Shown in pieces: positions 11,038-21,690 of a stretch of DNA of 64,000 nucleotides (positions are counted from its first letter, which is position 1; each line of letters begins with the position of its first letter). The DNA comes from Euglena gracilis (lineage: Eukaryota > Euglenida > Euglenophyceae > Euglenales): assembly GCA_039621445.1 (NCBI GenBank), contig CP154956.1, forward strand, positions 3,594,170 to 3,658,169, in the 5' to 3' direction. Both the position numbers and the translations under genes were made by a program. A model generated the notes under the pieces. The model had not been told where the DNA came from, ran no database searches, and saw only the letters and a program-made list of their open reading frames with translations.

Positions 11038-11121
11038 GGGCAAGGCGCAGGGTGCGGAGGGTGCTGTTGTCGGCCAGCCACTGGCTCAGGTTCTGAACGT
11101 CGTCCACCCCAACCGCATTTC
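11038..11121 (-). CDS. LRR exon B' (one leucine-rich repeat)
   Basis: Minus strand, exactly 84 bp. It reads GNAVGVDDVQNLSQWLADN then STLRTLRLAR. The acceptor is CGCCCCAG|GA and the donor TTGCCC|GTGTGTC, both phase 1. It matches exon B at 15.33 kb closely: GVDD(V/L)Q.L.QW in the helix half and an LRLAR ending instead of the usual LDLSG. That shared deviation is strong evidence that the two exons are duplicates. Confidence 0.8.
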
Positions 11122-11163
11122 CTGGGGCGATGATGGAACCTTTTAGCTGCTGCTGTTCAACTT

Positions 11164-11580
<417 letters not shown>

Positions 11581-11729
11581 CAAGGAGCAAAAACCATATC
11601 CAGACCTTGCCTCCCCTAGACTTCTGTGTGTTTCAGAAAAAAACTTTTCGGCCACTTCCATTTTTCCCACCCCGTGCACTTCCTGCCACAGCATGCGGAT
11701 ATCCTAGGGAGAACCCACCCACCTCAGAG

Positions 11730-11780
11730 CCCAGGCCGGGGGGGGGGGGGGGGGGGGGCCCCCCTGCCGCCCAGGAGGGG
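11730..11780. repeat. G-run block
   Basis: A run of about 20 G is followed by a short C run and another G run. Next comes CCCCTAACAGTGGCGCAGTC, a word that recurs at about 30.48 kb, so this is probably the end of a C/G-bounded element. Confidence 0.6.
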
Positions 11781-12354
11781 GGGGGGGACCCCTAACAGTG
11801 GCGCAGTCCGGGTGATGATATTTGGCCGAGCGAAAAGCAGCCCAGCGCCAGAATATTTGCCTCCAAAAGTCCGCCATTCGGGAACTTTTTGGGCAAAAAA
11901 TTGTCAGAAATGCGAAAATGTGGCTTGAGACCCCTGCCCAACGGGACCCCCAAAAGCCCGGCTGTTTGAAAGCATTTTACAAAAAAAATTCCAGCAATTT
12001 ACGCCGGAATCCCCCAGACCCCCAGCGTGGAAGCACCCCAAGGGGTCCTTGCCAGTCCCGCCCACCCCCCTCCCTGGGTGTGACTGGCTTGGGTTCAACT
12101 GCCTGTCACAATAGAGCCACTAGCTGGGGTCTGGGTGCGGGGTGCGGGTGTCAATTATTTTTTTTTAAAAACATCGGATTCTTCGGGACTGGGCCGACCC
12201 AGTCCAGGTCACCTTCCCCCCCCCTTTGTTGCCAGGGGGTATGCTATGCAATGGCCAACCCCCAAACCCAACCCCACCCCTCCTCTGCCCGTAGCACTCA
12301 AGCAGGCTTCTTCTCACCCCCCTCCCACGTTTGTACATTCAAACATGCAACATA

Positions 12355-12389
12355 TATGTTCCATATTCCATATATATTTTACATATTCC

Positions 12390-12423
<34 letters not shown>

Positions 12424-12483
12424 GTGTATTATATATATATGATATATATAATATATTATTATATATATATATATATATATATA

Positions 12484-12529
<46 letters not shown>

Positions 12530-12660
12530 CACACACATATATGTGTGTGTGTGTAAGTGTGTGTGTGTGTGTGTATGTGTGTGTGTGTGTGTGTGTGCGT
12601 GTGTGTGTGTATTCCATATAAACCATATATTCCATATAAACCATATATTCCATATACACA
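12355..12660. repeat. TA and TG microsatellite
   Basis: (TA)n from about 12385 to 12530, (TG)n to about 12610, then repeated CCATATAAACCATATATT units. It ends only about 30 bp from the donor of LRR exon A'. Confidence 0.95.
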
Positions 12661-12689
12661 TTCAAACGATGCAACACGAAAAACTATAC

Positions 12690-12773
12690 CCGACAGGTCT
12701 AGCGTCTCCAACGACGAGGTGGCCGGCAGCCAACCGATGATCTTCCCCATGTCCTCCTCTGCCAACGTGGCAT
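12690..12773 (-). CDS. LRR exon A' (one leucine-rich repeat)
   Basis: Minus strand, exactly 84 bp. It reads DATLAEEDMGKIIGWLPATS then SLETLDLSG. The acceptor is TGTGCCTCAG|AT and the donor CTGTCGG|GTATAG, both phase 1. It pairs with exon A at 15.79 kb: acidic ED, then I/L-W-L-P, then SLETLDLSG or TLTELDLSG. The donor GTATAG differs from the GTGTG seen in most exons of the gene. Confidence 0.8.
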
Positions 12774-13038
12774 CTGAGGCACATTCGTTGAGAGCACAGC
12801 CGCCTCCTTGCAGGGCGCCTGCCCGAGACGGGATTCCTTCATGAGGCATCTCGGGGGCGGTGGGTCCTCGGACCGAAACCGTCAGGGGGGGGGTTGCTTT
12901 GGACCACCAGCCAAAACTGGGCCATTTCGGCAGACCTCGTCGGGGCTGTCTCGCAGCGGCAATGCCGAGCCGATTCTCCCACGGTCCGTTGCGCTTGCAA
13001 ACTTGATACTTGATAGTGCAACTGGGGAAAGAGCTTGT

Positions 13039-13321
13039 GGCAGCCCGAAACTACTGGGCCCCCCCAGGGGGGGGGGGGCAGTAGTTAATCCGGGGGGTCA
13101 AAATAGTTTTTTTGCGTTAATGATGGAATAGGGTTAGGTGCGGGATTTAGGGTTAGGGTTAGGCCTAACTTGTACACCGAACACCCGTCTATAAGTTAGG
13201 CCTAACCCTAACCCTAAGTCGCGCACCTAACCCTATTCCATCATTAACGCAAAAAAACTATTTTGACCCCCCGGATTAACTACTGCCCCCCCCCCGGGGG
13301 GGCCAGTAGTTTCGGGCTGCC
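13039..13321. mobile_element. 283-bp fold-back MITE with 8-bp target duplication
   Basis: The element starts GGCAGCCCGAAACTACTGG and ends with the exact complement. The arms pair for about 125 bp around a centre of roughly 30 bp near 13165-13195. The direct repeat GAGCTTGT stands immediately outside both ends (13031-13038 and 13322-13329). Each arm carries a C/G run and two or three TTAGGG-like units next to AGGCCT. An 8-bp duplication is typical of hAT, P and some other DNA transposons; the superfamily is not decided. It lies in the LRR-gene intron between exons D and A'. Confidence 0.85.
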
Positions 13322-13397
13322 GAGCTTGTTTCCCACTTCACCGAGTACTTACACACAGGGATCTTTGTAAAGATAGGTTGACAGGCAGCAAACACAC

Positions 13398-13481
13398 CCG
13401 CCAACTCCAGTGACTGCAGGCCTGAATTCAGCACCAGGGAGTCAACGAGGGCCGGAGCGTTCTCGCTAAGGGACGAGTTGC
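13398..13481 (-). CDS. LRR exon D (one leucine-rich repeat)
   Basis: Minus strand, exactly 84 bp. It reads GNSSLSENAPALVDSLVLN then SGLQSLELAG. The acceptor is CATGCAG|GC and the donor TTGGCGG|GTGTGTT, both phase 1. It groups with the D-type exons at 9.24 kb (LADLIDAL...SLNLAG) and 16.75 kb. Plus-strand ORFs over it are shadows. Confidence 0.8.
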
Positions 13482-13571
13482 CTGCATGAGCATGGGTGGG
13501 GATGGGCAGGAGCATGGGTGGGGTGGGGATGGGTGGGGATGGGAGCGGCAGGCACCTCAAATGACGGCCAC

Positions 13572-13632
13572 TCGGCTTCACTCCACTCCACTCCACTCCA
13601 CTCCACTCCACTCCACTCCACTCCACTCCATT
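13572..13632. repeat. (CTCCA)n pentanucleotide array
   Basis: About ten perfect CTCCA units upstream of the acceptor of LRR exon D. On the minus strand it reads TGGAG repeats (Gly-Val-Glu-Trp-Ser in the false ORF). Confidence 0.95.
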
Positions 13633-14136
13633 TGGCCATGCGCCTCAGCTCCTGGCAGCCTGGTGCCAATTGTCTGAAACTACATGACAACCTCCAGCCG
13701 AGCACGCTGTGCCAAATTCATTCAAAAACAATGTTTCACGGGCAAGAATTTCGCCGGCAACGTCTGCATCCGATCGATGCAATCCCCCTTAGGTTCACCA
13801 AGGCTTCTTGTCTGTCTATTGCCGGCGCCAACTTCGCTTCTGGCCCAGCTTGCTGTGCGGTGAGTGGCCAGGCAATGATGCAATCCCCCCCCCTGGAGCG
13901 TGACCTGCATGGGTCCAAAACATTATTGCACCTAGAACCTTTGGCATTTGTTGGTGGCCACCCGCACCGGGCTTTGACATCGTGGTGATGCCGATTTACG
14001 CCAATATGAAACAAGACATAATAAAATCCTGGGGATACCCCCAGCAATGAGGGTGTCCCTCAACCGTTGGTGGGAGGAGATTGCCGCTATGGCAGGCGGG
14101 TGGGGGGGACACATCATGGGGGGGGAGTGCACCCAC

Positions 14137-14217
14137 TTGACAGGTCCAGGGCAAGCAGGTTCGGGCGGGCTGCCAGGGCGTCGGAGAGGAACACCGCACC
14201 GATGCCCATCCCCGTCC
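14137..14217 (-). CDS. LRR exon C (one leucine-rich repeat)
   Basis: Minus strand. It reads TGMGIGAVFLSDALAARPNL then LALDLS, a good LRR with the G.VFL..AL core shared only with exon C' at 10.35 kb. The acceptor is a poly-C tract with CCCAG|GG. The donor assigned here is TCAA|GTGGGT, giving 81 bp and phase 1 at both ends, the same length as C'. A second GT four bases on would break phase. The frame is also supported by the LDLSS ending. Confidence 0.75.
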
Positions 14218-14848
14218 CTGGGGGGGGGGGTGAAATGCGGGTGTTGGCCCCCCTTGGTGGCAATCTCAGCACCCAAACTTGGGGGGGGGGGGGTCAGAAT
14301 TTGTGGGTCTGAAACCAGGGGGGCAGGGGGCACAAAAGTACGCAAAGTAAAGCAAACACACAAACGAGGTGAAAAATTCCAGAAACGGGGTAAATGCAAG
14401 TTCAGAAAATGTTTCACAGCCTCCCAATGAAGGTGAATTTGAAACTTCGCCTTGCGTTGTGAGTTGATGCAGAAGATAATCTTGGCCAAAGAAGGACCAA
14501 CACAATGGGATACACAGTGCGGCTTCCCACATGAAGAAATTGAAACATTCTATTTGCAGAAGCCCTCATGAAGTAGTTGATTTAGTTGTTATTTGAATAA
14601 AAACATCTGCGGCAGACAAAAGAATAAAAGTTAATAAAATGGGGGGGAAATGGTGGATACACCAAATTTGGTCTGAAGGTGGCGAGCCAATAAGGAGAGA
14701 CACATATCCAGAAGGAAAAACTTTGGCCCGGCCATTTCTGCTGGACAGCCCATGCCTCCATTCCCATCCACACAGAACATTTCATCACTCTGATCAATTA
14801 GGCCATCAATGTGAACATAAAATAAATACATTTTAAAAATTTGTATTA

Positions 14849-15167
14849 CCCCCCCCCCGCTTATAAACCCCCACCCCCACTTATGAAGCCCCCCCCAAGG
14901 AAGAAAAATGAAAACCCGCGGGGACTATTTTTTCGGCCCCAAACCGCCCAAAAATTGATTTTTGGAATTTTTTGAGACCGACCATCATCAAAAATGCCAT
15001 TTTTGACCAAATCTGCCGAAAATAGCCAATTTGGGGGGTTTCGGGGTCATTTGGGGGGGGGGTCGGAATTTCACCAACAATTCCGGGACCCCCACTTATA
15101 AACCCCCCCTTCGGCCGACCAACCAAACCGGATCCTATAAACCTCGGAGGGTTTATAGGGGGGGGGG
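14849..15167. mobile_element. C/G-bounded element with GCTTATAAACCCC ends
   Basis: Starts TTA|CCCCCCCCCCC then GCTTATAAACCCC and ends GGGTTTATAGGGGGGGGGG|TAA. The ends are therefore inverted and flanked by TA. Inside are further ACTTATAAACCCCC words. It lies in the LRR-gene intron between exons B and C. Confidence 0.7.
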
Positions 15168-15333
15168 TAACTGGCTTTGCCACCATTTATCTCAACGAGC
15201 AACAACACAGACACTTAAACACATTCGGACACAAAAACTCCACAGGTGTCGCACAGGTTCAAAAAAAACAGGTGCGCGCGTACAGAAATGGAGAGACAAA
15301 TGCAACACATGCACACGGATGGGGGTCACATAC

Positions 15334-15414
15334 GCGCGAGCCGCAGGCGGGTGGTGCTGCTCTCCGGGATCCACTGGCCGAGTCGCTGCAGATCGTCCAC
15401 CCCCAGAGAGACCC
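15334..15414 (-). CDS. LRR exon B (one leucine-rich repeat)
   Basis: Minus strand, 81 bp. It reads GVSLGVDDLQRLGQWIPES then STTRLRLAR. The acceptor is TTTTTCTCCTGCAG|GG, with a good pyrimidine tract, and the donor CTCGCGC|GTATGT, both phase 1. It is the counterpart of B' at 11.04 kb but one residue shorter. The unusual LRLAR ending is conserved between them. Confidence 0.8.
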
Positions 15415-15479
15415 CTGCAGGAGAAAAACAAACGCGGTATGAGATAAAAACAACCCCTCAAAAACCACGTTGTGAACAC

Positions 15480-15690
15480 CTCACCAGAGATTTTTTTGCC
15501 CGGGGGTGGGGGGTCCCGGCCGAACCCCCCCACCCCAGGAGCCACCCAGGGGGGGGGGTCGGGCCGAGTGGGTACCCTGCCGGAGGCATTTTTTTCCTCC
15601 GCGTTTGGCGCGAAGAGCCGTAATAAAATTTTGACCCCAAAATTGCCCCCCCCCCAAAATGCCCCCCCCCGAGCACCCCCAGGAGCCCTC
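15480..15690. repeat. C/G-run intronic repeat cluster
   Basis: Several C/G blocks (15500-15555 and 15645-15680) surround GGCGCGAAGAGCCG, a weak form of the hairpin word found inside other elements. Between LRR exons A and B. Confidence 0.5.
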
Positions 15691-15791
15691 CACTCACTAG
15701 CTTTAAACCTTTCCAGTTCTTTGAACTGCAGTGAACAGCGCAAAGGGAGGCATCGGTGGCTCAGGGGGATCTGCAGAAGAGCTCTGCACAC

Positions 15792-15875
15792 CGGAGAGGT
15801 CCAGCTCAGTGAGAGTGGAAGCGGATGGCAGCCACTCCACCAGCACATTGACGTCTTCGGAGGACAGCTCTGTGT
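15792..15875 (-). CDS. LRR exon A (one leucine-rich repeat)
   Basis: Minus strand, exactly 84 bp. It reads DTELSSEDVNVLVEWLPSA then STLTELDLSG. The acceptor is CATCCGCGCAG|AC and the donor CTCTCCG|GTGTGC, both phase 1. It matches A' at 12.69 kb (ED, I/V-W-L-P, L-T/D-L-S-G) and more distantly A'' at 8.42 kb. Confidence 0.8.
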
Positions 15876-16749
15876 CTGCGCGGATGGGGACAGCGGTGCA
15901 ACTTGGTTGTTGCAGGACTCTTGCTCCATCAAGGTCCGTGAAATAACAAACAGAAAACTGCGCTCAGCGTTTCTGGCCACCGGCCGAGGTTTACGGTCCA
16001 GGATGCAGGTTATCTGCTGCCATTTGACTTGTGGCATATTGCATAATATATCTTATGAAAAAATAAACATGATTAAATAATAATATAACACAATTATTAT
16101 ACATAATATGATCATTTATAATATATATGTAATACGCCATCATTCGATCATAAAAAGTATCAGACTGTTTTTGAACCTTGCGTCATACATCATACGATGA
16201 AATTAAAACGTCCTCTATCTTTGCCTTCATATCCCGCAAATGGGCCAGTCCGATCTTGCACACCTGGAGGTAGGACTAGCAAAATGAAATCATTCATTGG
16301 CTCTCCACCCTTCGCTCGGCAGTGTCTGTGCCTTCAAAAACCCTCTCGCACCAAGGTGGAGGGACAAACTTTAAAAGAAGAGCTGGTATTGCGTTTTGGG
16401 GGGGTCCAGCTGTGGCTTGATATGGCAGTTCGTTGTGCTCTGGGGTTTGGCACGTAAATGGAAAACTGTTGACTGAGCACAACCACATATATGGCCAGAT
16501 TCACATTGCAAAAACACAAATAAGCAGGACATTAAGTGAAAGAATAAAAAATAATAATGAAGGACAGTGGGAATGGAGGGAGAGGCAGACGTATTCTCTG
16601 CCGGTTCATGTTTTTTTGTTTCCATGCACCCACCCCAGTTGAAATAATTGTACAGTCTCTAAACCCAAAGAAACTCTATCAACAAAAAAAAGAAAATGCT
16701 CCGGACACAGGACAAGCAGAACAAGAGTGAGCACAGGATGGGGAAGAAC
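15876..16749. other. Intron between LRR exons D0 and A
   Basis: AT-rich DNA with ATATAATA words at 16030-16140. I see no exon or clear element in it. Confidence 0.5.
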
Positions 16750-16833
16750 CGCTCAAATTCAGGGAGGTGATGGAGTTGTGCTCTCCAAGCACATCCAAGA
16801 GCTTCGACAGAGATCCGGGGGGGATGCGAACGC
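16750..16833 (-). CDS. LRR exon D0 (one leucine-rich repeat)
   Basis: Minus strand, exactly 84 bp. It reads GVRIPPGSLSKLLDVLGEH then NSITSLNLSG. The acceptor is CTCGTCTTGCAG|GC and the donor TTGAGCG|GTTCTT, both phase 1. It is D-like in lacking W-L-P and ending SLNLSG. It is the most 5' secure repeat of the gene; earlier exons should lie to the right. Confidence 0.78.
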
Positions 16834-17530
16834 CTGCAAGACGAGGGGACACAGCGTTGGAAACGCCGTTACAAATGTCAGCTCAGTGGCTTTAAATAAT
16901 CTTCGGATGTTCTTCTTTTGAAAGAAAAGATCACATTAATACCTCGCGAGAACGATGCAGATTTAATACAATTAATCAAACAAAGAAGAATCCGCAAACG
17001 TAAAATGATTGTTCATGAACCAAAAACCGAAAATCAGCAACAAACAGAGTGGTCCACTATGTATATGTTCCTATGTCAAGCATTTTCTTGCCTTTTCTCG
17101 GTCAGGCTCACTGCAACCTACCTCTTGGGGCGGGGGGGGGGGGGCTGCATGGGTTTAAATTTTCATTCAGGAAACCCACTTTCTGCAGCGTGGAATTAAT
17201 ATAAGGGAAATCACCACTAGCAAGGCAAACAGACTGACAGACCCAGGGGTCCACTTGTTGCGAACCCTGGCCCAAACGGAAGCCGAGAGACAATATTGAT
17301 ATCGCCCATATTGGGCTGTTGGATCACAAGACATCATATGTCTGGGTCCAGCCAAAAAATTAGTGAAAAAAACTTCAAATTTTTCCAAAAGTGATGGAAA
17401 ATCTGGACTTCTTGTGTCGGCAGTTCCCTCAAATTGTGGCTGCAACTGCTCCTTTCGGACTTAAACACAACTGAGGAAGCGAGTGAGTATACGAATGCCC
17501 ACTTCAACGCACACACACCAGGGCACACAC

Positions 17531-17616
17531 CTTTCAAATTGACCACGCCGGCGAGGTCTTCGGGCTCGGAGCGCACTGCGACACACCGCCACGCCGGGGC
17601 CTCCGTCAAGGGCTCA
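17531..17616 (-). CDS. Candidate upstream exon of the LRR gene
   Basis: Minus strand. The frame reads SEPLTEAPAWRCVAVRSEPE then DLAGVVNLKG. The donor TTGAAAG|GTGTGTG is phase 1 and has the GTGTG form preferred by the LRR exons. The likely acceptor GTGGGCAG|TG gives phase 2, so it does not fit the repeat modules. It may be a non-repeat N-terminal exon. A chance match is possible. Confidence 0.35.
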
Positions 17617-19540
17617 CTGCCCACAGCGCCGGGGCGGCCAGACAACGGGCAGACACAAACTCAGGCGGTGCATCTCGCACTTCAGCTGTTTATCTTTCTC
17701 GATGTGGGCAAATGCGCACATCGATATTTTTTTATGTACAAAAACCCCATGTCCTGACCTCCCAAACCCAAAAATGTAAGCAGGATGTGATGTGGTGCCC
17801 CAGGACACGGAGCTAGGAAGCAGGGACTTTGGCAGGGAGGGTGCCTAAGAGCAAGTGCCACCACAGCATATGGAATGCTGTCGCATTTACTTAGGATATT
17901 GACTGAACGATTTAGTGAGGCATGCCTAAGCCTGAAACAAATGCCCTGAAACTTGGGTGTGAGAAATTGGTGGTCGGTGTGGGCAAATGCGCAAATGGAC
18001 AGGGTGTGCAAATGCGCACCCCGACAATTTGTGTAACTGCGAAAAGGATCATGTGTGCCAGCTGCAGTTGATGTGTTCACAAAATTGTACAAGTGGTTGT
18101 TTTGCGCAAATGCGAAAACAGTCTGTTTAGTCGGTTTGCGCAGCTGTACACAACAACCACTTGTGCAAATGAACACATATGCCATTTAGAAAGTGTAGCC
18201 TCAAGTACGAGATATTTTGAAGAAATCTAAGTATAACTAAAGACCAGCCTCAGGCCCGAATTTGGGCATTGGCAATTGAGCCTGTGAGAGCCATTTCTTA
18301 GCCCCTGAAACATCAAAATAAACAGCACTTCCAGGTTGTATCCCGAAAAACTGAGTTTAAAAATGCTCTTCACCACGAGTATTTTAGTCCGAGAATGAGG
18401 CACAGTTCATTGGCTGAAAATGGATGCTTGAAAATACTTGTGTTCAGGGGTGCCATATAATACAATACACTCACACAATGCATTTGACCTTCTCAGAAAT
18501 ACATTACAACACCACCACTTTGAGCACAACACCTCCACAACCTGCTCTCCTCCTGTTTCCATTCTGTCCACAGTTTCGCAAATTTACCATTTCAATGGCT
18601 GACGTGCCAACCGCCCATCCCAGCAGTGTTCATCCAGCGCCACAGGAATACCAAGGAGCTAATACCACACTCTCATCGCATTCATCTTCCAGCTCCAAAC
18701 ACATTGCCATAGGAGGCTCTTGGTTGGGCTTCAAAGTGGTCGGTGCGCGAAAAAGCGCACATTGTCCATGTGCACAATTGCACACACCGACATCATTTAT
18801 GCTGTTGTGTGGGTGCCACAGAGCCTTAAACAGCAGTGGGGCATCGATGGGCAACTTGCCACCGAACTCAGATCGTAGCAAGTGGCAGTCCTCCTGTGTT
18901 CTGTGTCCCCCTCATCAACCCCTGGTGGCAGAATTCTCGAACAATCCATTGTTTGTGTGGCATGTGCCCTTCCACTCTTTTTGTAACCAACTTCAAACAC
19001 CTCTTCAACGTGCCGCAAAAACTTCAGACAGCAAGCAAAGGGGTGGACCTGCCACCCCACCTCCAGAGCACCACCTGGCGCTGGCAGTTGTCACACAGGA
19101 ATGAGGGTTGTTGGTACCAGAGTTTTGGTGTTTTGTCGTTGTTGTTTTTTTTCACTTTGGGGGTATGGGTACGGGTTTTTCGTGTCATTCTGACCACAAA
19201 AAAAAACAGCAAAAAAACACCTAGTTCCCCTCGTCTGCCTCGGCCCAATGATAAGCCAGAGAAAGAAATAAATGGCAGCCAGCCCCCCCCCTCCCCAGAG
19301 CTTTGTTTTGGGGCAAAGTTGATCACCCAGGCCGTGTCATTGCTTTATCAATCGCCCCCACCTGCCTCCTGGACTGGGCACAATCCAGCTGTTTTATCAA
19401 TTATGCAACATCAAGAAAAAGACATGATAATATGCAGCAACACATTATACAGGAACGTATACTACAACGCTGTATGCTTTCTATGGAGCATGCAATACTG
19501 TGTGTCCTTTCACGTATAATGTATATTATTGAAATTTTTG
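17617..19540. other. No secure gene; GCGCA palindromic words and AT-rich DNA
   Basis: From 17.70 to 18.18 kb there are repeated GGGCAAATGCGCA, TGTGCAAATGCGCACCCCG and TTTTGCGCAAATGCGAAAA words, a loose version of the palindromes at 23.8-26.4 kb. A minus-strand segment at 18.79-18.89 kb (PLLFKALWHPHNSINDVG, donor G|GTGTGTG) faintly resembles an LRR exon but is too short. Otherwise I see nothing. Confidence 0.4.
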
Positions 19541-19564
19541 AATGTTACTCCAAAAGAAGGATTG

Positions 19565-19690
19565 CCAGGAACGCGGCCCAGCCCAACTCTGGAAGTCCAA
19601 GGGCGCCAGCAAGGCGGCTGCTGAGCGGCGGAAGGCCCGCCGGGAGACGTACAGCGAGGCGGAGGCAGCCACCGCATGGCTCTGCAACCA
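19565..19690 (+). CDS. Candidate coding exon, orientation uncertain
   Basis: The plus-strand frame gives a charged helical segment (KSKGASKAAAERRKARRET followed by YSEAEAATAW) after a possible acceptor GATTGCCAG|GA. The composition is protein-like and GC-rich compared with the AT-rich flank. On the minus strand a Leu-rich frame (CLRLAVRLPAGLPPL) is also open. No family is recognisable. Confidence 0.28.
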
Positions 19691-19910
19691 AGAATTTTAT
19701 AAACACCGGGGGGAGGGGTCCCCCCCAGGGGGTTCCCCACTCCGGGGGGGACCCACTTTTTGGTTAAAAAAAAAATTGGCGCTTCGGCTGAAAAAAAAAG
19801 CCAAAAAATGGCCAAAACCCTGCCCCTGGCGTGGAGACCCCAAGGGTCTTGGGGTATCCCCGGGTGGCAGACCAATGCATCCAACCCCCCCCCCCGGTCA
19901 AAAGTTAAAA
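19690..19910. repeat. C/G-bounded repeat with GGCGCTTCGGC core
   Basis: C/G runs at 19708-19755 and 19885-19900 flank TTGGCGCTTCGGCTG, a variant of the hairpin word shared by other elements, and CTTGGGGTATCCCCGGGTGGC. Confidence 0.5.
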
Positions 19911-19989
19911 GTCTCTGCCTGCGACACAAACCTCGGCCCCGGTTTGTGGCCGGGGGAGGCTCCCAGATCCAAGCAGGTGGGTGGGACTT

Positions 19990-20121
19990 GCGCCATGCGA
20001 TGGTTGGGCCGTCAGGAACCCGACGCAGGCGGGCAACAAGAGCCTCGCGGACCAACCGCCAGCTGCTGGTGCGGCGGAGAACGGGCCATGCAATCGCTTC
20101 ATTGGCGCAGACGGACTTAAA
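19990..20121 (+). CDS. Candidate coding exon, orientation uncertain
   Basis: GC-rich segment between AAGCAG|GTGG and AAAG|GTAGGG. The plus frame RHAMVGPSGTRRRRATRAS then RTNRQLLVRRRTGH is open to the donor. On the minus strand SWRLVREALVARLRRVPDG is equally good. It may belong with the neighbouring candidate at 19.57 kb. Unidentified. Confidence 0.25.
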
Positions 20122-20334
20122 GGTAGGGGCAAAAGAGGGAAACTACAAGTCCGTAAAATTTGTGAAATAAACTGCAACTCCACCAAATTGGTGAAATTCC
20201 GAAGTGAAATTGCACTTCTGTGGGAGGGCCTCGGCACCCGGGGAGTGCCTCGTCTATGTCCCCTTTTACGCCAATCCGTCTTGGGGAAATTTTGAGAAAC
20301 GTGTATTCCGCAAAGCATCAAAAAAAATGTGGTT

Positions 20335-20452
20335 TAAGATCCGGGAGGCAGGCGCGAAAACTCGGGGGGGAAACCTCAAATAAATATGCGAGAGGGGCCA
20401 GGGCTGCACTGGAGGGCCTGGTGAACAGGGCAGTAGACCTTCAAGGAGGTGG
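20335..20452 (+). CDS. Candidate coding exon, plus strand
   Basis: The plus frame GRQARKLGGETSNKY then ARGARAALEGLVNRAVDLQ looks helical and ends near CAAGGAG|GTGGGT, a plausible donor. A C/G-bounded repeat follows directly. No family match is recognised and no acceptor is certain. Confidence 0.22.
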
Positions 20453-20650
20453 GTTGGGGACCGGGCCCCACCCCCCACAGGGTTTCCGGGATTTCTTGTC
20501 CGACGGGTGGGGCCTGGGGACCCCGGAAGTGATGCCAGTACCCCCCCCTATGTCCAACGACCGGTGACCGGTGACGCAACATAGCCAATTAGCGCAAATT
20601 AGCATGTTCGCACCTAACCCTACTCCTTCAAATAAGGGGGTGCCCAACCT

Positions 20651-20696
20651 GGTGGGAAGTTTAATACCCCCCTAGGGGGGTATTAAACTTCCCACC
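20651..20696. repeat. Perfect 46-bp palindrome
   Basis: GGTGGGAAGTTTAATA, then CCCCCCTAGGGGGG, then the exact complement. It looks like two TACCCCCC/GGGGGGTA element ends fused head to head with nothing between. Confidence 0.9.
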
Positions 20697-20699
20697 TGC

Positions 20700-20702
<3 letters not shown>

Positions 20703-20757
<55 letters not shown>

Positions 20758-20800
20758 CACATATATACATATATATACAGTATATATATATATATATGCA
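20703..20800. repeat. CA then TA microsatellite
   Basis: (CA)n, (TA)n and TACATATATA units directly left of the 720-bp inverted-repeat element. Confidence 0.95.
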
Positions 20801-21520
20801 CAGTGTGCCAAATAAATTTTCAGACCCACGTGCCAAGTAAATATTCAGACCCTGAAAAAATCGAAAAAAAATGATGGCACCCCACACTCCACAGAACCTC
20901 CCCAATCGCCTCGCAGAGCTGAGAGCACTGGTGGAGGGGTGTTTTGACAGGCGATTGTGACTGCTTAGTGCCAGTGGCACCACCGCGGTGTTGCAGAACA
21001 GCAGATACACAATTTGGCACCAAGTGTCATGGTTGTCAAATTTGCTGTTGCACAGGCTTGCACAAACAAAACGAGGACAATGAAATGGATTGAATTTCAG
21101 TGGACTTCCCACACATAAAGTCCCGGGAAAATGTTGACCCCACCCACTGTGAACAGCCCAGAAGGCAAAATAGGACTGGGAAGCCCATTTCAAGCTGTCA
21201 ACCCCTCTCACCCCACCCAGACAGGGAATTGTGCACGGAATGTTCTCCATTCACTGGAGCAGGCCTGTTTCTAGTTGGATTGCAGTGAATGTGGTTTGCA
21301 AAAGCCGTCTTTTTCCAAAATATTGTTTTCGAAAGGATTTTGGTGGTGTCACCGGGCACTAAGCAGACACAATCGCCTGTCAAAACACCCCTCCACCAGT
21401 GCTCAGGGAGGCGATTGGAGATAATTCTGTGGAGTGTGAGGTGCCATCATTTATTTCGATTTTTTTCGGGGTCTGAATATTTACTTTGCACTTGGGTCTG
21501 AAAATTGACTTGGCACACTG
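20801..21520. mobile_element. Tc1/mariner-like non-autonomous element, 720 bp
   Basis: Left end CAGTGTGCCAAATAAATTTT and right end the complement of CAGTGTGCCAAGTCAATTTT. The inverted arms pair with mismatches for about 165 bp. Each arm holds two TTTTCAGACCC/ATATTCAGACCC direct repeats some 30 bp apart, the double-site arrangement known for some Tc1/mariner ends. The flank is (TA)n on both sides; TA follows the right end and CA precedes the left. The internal ORFs on both strands encode nothing recognisable as a transposase. Confidence 0.75.
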
Positions 21521-21569
21521 TATATATGTGTGTATGTGTGTGTATATATAGGGTTAGGGTTATATATAC

Positions 21570-21690
21570 CTCCCCCCCCCCTTGTCCAACGACCGCTAAT
21601 GTTCGTCTCTGACCGGGGGGGGGGGGCGGTCGTTAAAAATGGCCAATGTTCGTCTCTGACCAGGGGGGGTGGTCGTTAGACAAGGGGGGG
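21570..21690. mobile_element. GTCCAACGACC-type C/G element, short copy
   Basis: CCCCCCCCCCTTGTCCAACGACCGC at the left. TGTTCGTCTCTGACC with a G run occurs twice, then GGTCGTTAGACAAGGGGGGG. The GGCGCTTCGCGCC hairpin follows at about 21725. Related copies: 22.09-22.16, 29.66-29.72, 30.82-30.86, 57.41-57.82 and 61.65-62.01 kb. Confidence 0.65.

Noticed and set aside
18790-18890. Further LRR exon (PLLFKALWHPHNSINDVG)
   Set aside because: The phase-1 GTGTGTG donor fits, but the strand half of the repeat is missing and no acceptor is found; too weak to call.
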